Made by a program: the position numbers and the translations under genes. A model generated the notes under the pieces. It did no database searches and had not been told where the DNA came from. It saw only the letters and a program-made list of their open reading frames with translations. Below are positions 5,815-5,885 of a stretch of 5,885 bases of DNA, piece by piece (positions within the stretch are counted from its first letter, which is position 1; the number at the start of each line of letters is the position of its first letter). The DNA is from Dehalococcoidia bacterium (GTDB taxonomy: Bacteria > Chloroflexota > Dehalococcoidia > Dehalococcoidales > DAOWKM01). The stretch covers positions 1 through 5,885 of the forward strand of contig DAOWKM010000100.1 in the NCBI GenBank assembly GCA_030643695.1, read 5' to 3'.

Positions 5815-5883
5815 CTACCCCAATAGGTGCCCTTTGATTTCTGAGGTTTGCTTTACAATGCTCAAAAACTCGTCGGCTTTCAG
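5815..5883 (-). CDS. 3' end of an unidentified protein (rest outside window)
   Basis: On the minus strand one frame reads LKADEFLSIVKQTSEIKGHLLG and then TAG (5815-5817). The mix of hydrophobic and charged residues in a helical rhythm is protein-like, but 22 codons are too few to name a family. A second frame is also open (SESRRVFEHCK..., stop TGA at 5810-5812), so the frame choice is not certain; I prefer the first because its composition is more typical and coding-like sequence continues after its stop. Same strand as miaA, with about 170 bases between. Confidence 0.4.
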   Translation of the reverse strand: MKADEFLSIVKQTSEIKGHLLG

Positions 5884-5885
5884 AC

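Overview
The window reads as chromosomal DNA of a bacterium, most likely a Dehalococcoidia-type Chloroflexi. This rests on the close set miaA, dapF, dapL, hflX all on the minus strand, an order I recall from Dehalococcoides-like genomes, and on the use of LL-diaminopimelate aminotransferase for lysine synthesis. The assignment comes from recollection and protein style, not from a search.

Layout, read along the minus strand from right to left. The right edge (5815-5883) holds the last 22 codons of an unrecognised protein, followed by a short coding-like tail behind a TAG. A two-hairpin intergenic repeat (5679-5751) separates it from miaA (4684-5643, tRNA A37 dimethylallyltransferase). The gap between miaA and dapF holds a plus-strand coding remnant (4572-4710), a shortened repeat copy (4541-4568) and a good extended -10 promoter (4456-4485). 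This promoter probably drives dapF (3490-4431), dapL (2197-3384) and hflX (1003-2115 or, more likely, starting at 2160). A full repeat copy lies between dapF and dapL, and its hairpin contains the dapF stop codon. The 319-base gap 684-1002 holds another full repeat copy in the opposite orientation, a possible second repeat-like unit, and an AT-rich tail without a convincing gene. At the left edge (1-683) is the N-terminal part of an AT-richer gene for a protein with three membrane helices and a coiled coil. It has an extended -10 promoter placed so that the transcript would be leaderless.

How the genes work together: DapL makes LL-diaminopimelate and DapF epimerises it to the meso form, the direct precursor of lysine and, in walled bacteria, of peptidoglycan. 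MiaA and HflX act in translation (tRNA modification and ribosome rescue or splitting). The four conserved genes are ordinary housekeeping genes. The unusual content lies in the gaps: a repeat family with paired hairpins and compensating base changes, a decayed coding piece, a probable non-standard hflX start, and the unidentified membrane protein. I see no defence system, CRISPR array, tRNA, rRNA or complete mobile element.
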